Source: Monarcha castaneiventris obscurior (Eukaryota; Chordata; Aves; Passeriformes; Monarchidae). From it: a DNA stretch of 64,000 bases. The notes beneath the pieces were generated by a model. That model did not search any database. It was not told the DNA's origin and was given only the letters and a program-made list of their open reading frames with translations. Below are positions 62,901 to 64,000 of this stretch, in pieces (within the stretch, counting starts at the first letter, position 1; each line of letters starts with the position of its first letter). The position numbers were made by a program, and so were the translations under genes. The stretch lies in assembly GCA_026261815.1 (NCBI GenBank), contig JAMPIT010000484.1, forward strand, positions 7,972,501 to 8,036,500, in the 5' to 3' direction.

Positions 62901-64000
62901 CTCAGGCTATCTGGACCACTTCTGCAGTTCAGCAGTAGGAGCCATAATTTCCACTACAGTGAGTACAAGTAAAGTAGAAAAGATGGTCTATCCAGAAGGC
63001 TGCAAGAGTTAATTGCACATATCTGATAACACAATTCAGTAATTTGGGTCTGCTGGGTACTCTAGTTACTATTTTCTCTCTGATTATGAGAATAAATAGT
63101 TGTTTTGATGACTGTTCTGTGAACACTTAAACAATAATTTTGTCTTGAAGAATATTTTCAGCAGCTACCTGCATTTATAACAATTGTGGTAATATAAATT
63201 ACCCTATTACATACCAGAAACATAAGTATTTATGAAAAGAATAAAGTTCATGTGGTCTTAATAGCTGCACTTTAATTGCATTGATAGTAAACTTGTAGTT
63301 AGAAACTTGGCAAGATTGGGAATTGCTGGTACATTTTTTCTTCTCTCACATGAGAATGACTTTTTGATTAGTTTGCTTCATTTCTACCTTGGCCAAATAC
63401 ACTGAAGATTGGGGTATGATGCAAAGCATCTTTGTTGTAGGTTTGCAGTTCAGGCTATTAGATAAAGATAAGCTGTATTTAAAACCTCATATAGTTTTAG
63501 TAACTTTCCCAGTAATGTTAACAGAATGTCTCAACCTTTGCTGTGTTGTTTAAAGTGCTGACACAAAAGGAAGCCTGAACTGTATCAGATACAGATTTTT
63601 TTTCTATGCAAAACTGCCATTCTCTTGTTTCTGTCGTGCTTTGATCATTATAGTCAAGTAGTTTCAAGCATATTCCTTTCATTGACTTCTTTTTCTTTCA
63701 GCTAGAGTTAGTCCTGTTGCACTAGTGCTATTCAGGAAAAGATGAATTGATAGTAACTCTGCTGTGTCTCTCCTGTAACCACACCAAAGTACTTTAGACC
63801 TTCCTAATCTTGCACCGTGTGACAAAAGCTTCAACCTCCTTTGCTGTTGCCCTGATGCCAGTGCAGCTCACCCATGGTTCTTGTTATCTCATTACTAACA
63901 TTACATTACTTATATTGGCTAACTTGAAAAATCTGCTAAAATAAATTTCTAGTGATAACTGGCAGGAGAGGCAGCACTGTTGCACAGCAAGTGCTTGTGA
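59905..64000. other. Unique DNA to the right edge, no gene seen
   Basis: AT-rich unique sequence. A small tandem array, about three copies of TGCCCTCTGTA-like units, lies at 60807-60840. The plus frame at 60170-60472 (100 codons) has no splice-like border or known motif. No transposon, tRNA or snRNA was recognised. Confidence 0.5.

Noticed and set aside
1..64000. CRISPR arrays, bacterial operons, phage or plasmid features
   Set aside because: No regularly spaced direct repeats, no ribosome-binding-site-led gene trains and no long coding frames occur; CR1, MIR and LTR content shows vertebrate nuclear DNA.

Overview
The window reads as a stretch of bird nuclear genome, most likely from a neoavian such as a passerine; the species itself is inferred, not shown. 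The evidence is the repeat content. There are 3' ends of CR1 LINEs in both orientations, with the CR1 terminal octamer repeats (ATTCTATG or its TGATTCTG-type variant). There are several stand-alone endogenous retrovirus LTRs, one of them from a family start (TGTCACGGTTTAACCCC) familiar from many bird genomes. There are also two very old elements, an amniote-type MIR/CORE-SINE and an ancient CR1 of the kind abundant in turtles and crocodiles. Base composition is AT-rich with scattered homopolymers and few microsatellites. No bacterial-type gene organisation is present.

I see no exon I can assign to a named gene. The window is best described as intergenic or deep intronic DNA. The only non-repeat segment with a coding look is on the minus strand at about 1387-1932. 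It has a pyrimidine-rich AG acceptor-like boundary on its upstream side, raised GC, and an open frame of about 180 codons broken by one TAG. I could not name the product.

Layout: 1-4 kb unique sequence with the coding-like segment; 4.3 kb ancient CR1; 6.3 kb CR1 scrap; 6.4-28.6 kb almost repeat-free apart from the MIR at 19.7 kb; 28.7-29.6 kb a CR1 with a fold-back end followed by an LTR fragment; 30.4 and 32.7 kb (AC)n microsatellites; 34.8-35.3 kb a longer plus-strand CR1; 39.3-39.9 kb a sharply bounded GC- and CpG-rich LTR-like block; 46.4 kb a 24-A run; 48.6-55.8 kb an insertion-rich interval (solo LTR with perfect 5-bp target duplication, young CR1, (TAA)n, second solo LTR, third LTR); 55.8-64 kb mostly unique.

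Nothing here forms a gene system acting together. The interest lies in the insertion history, the possible unnamed exon or retrocopy near the left edge, and a few short repeated motifs in otherwise unique DNA that could be regulatory. I found no previously undescribed biological system that the sequence alone would support.
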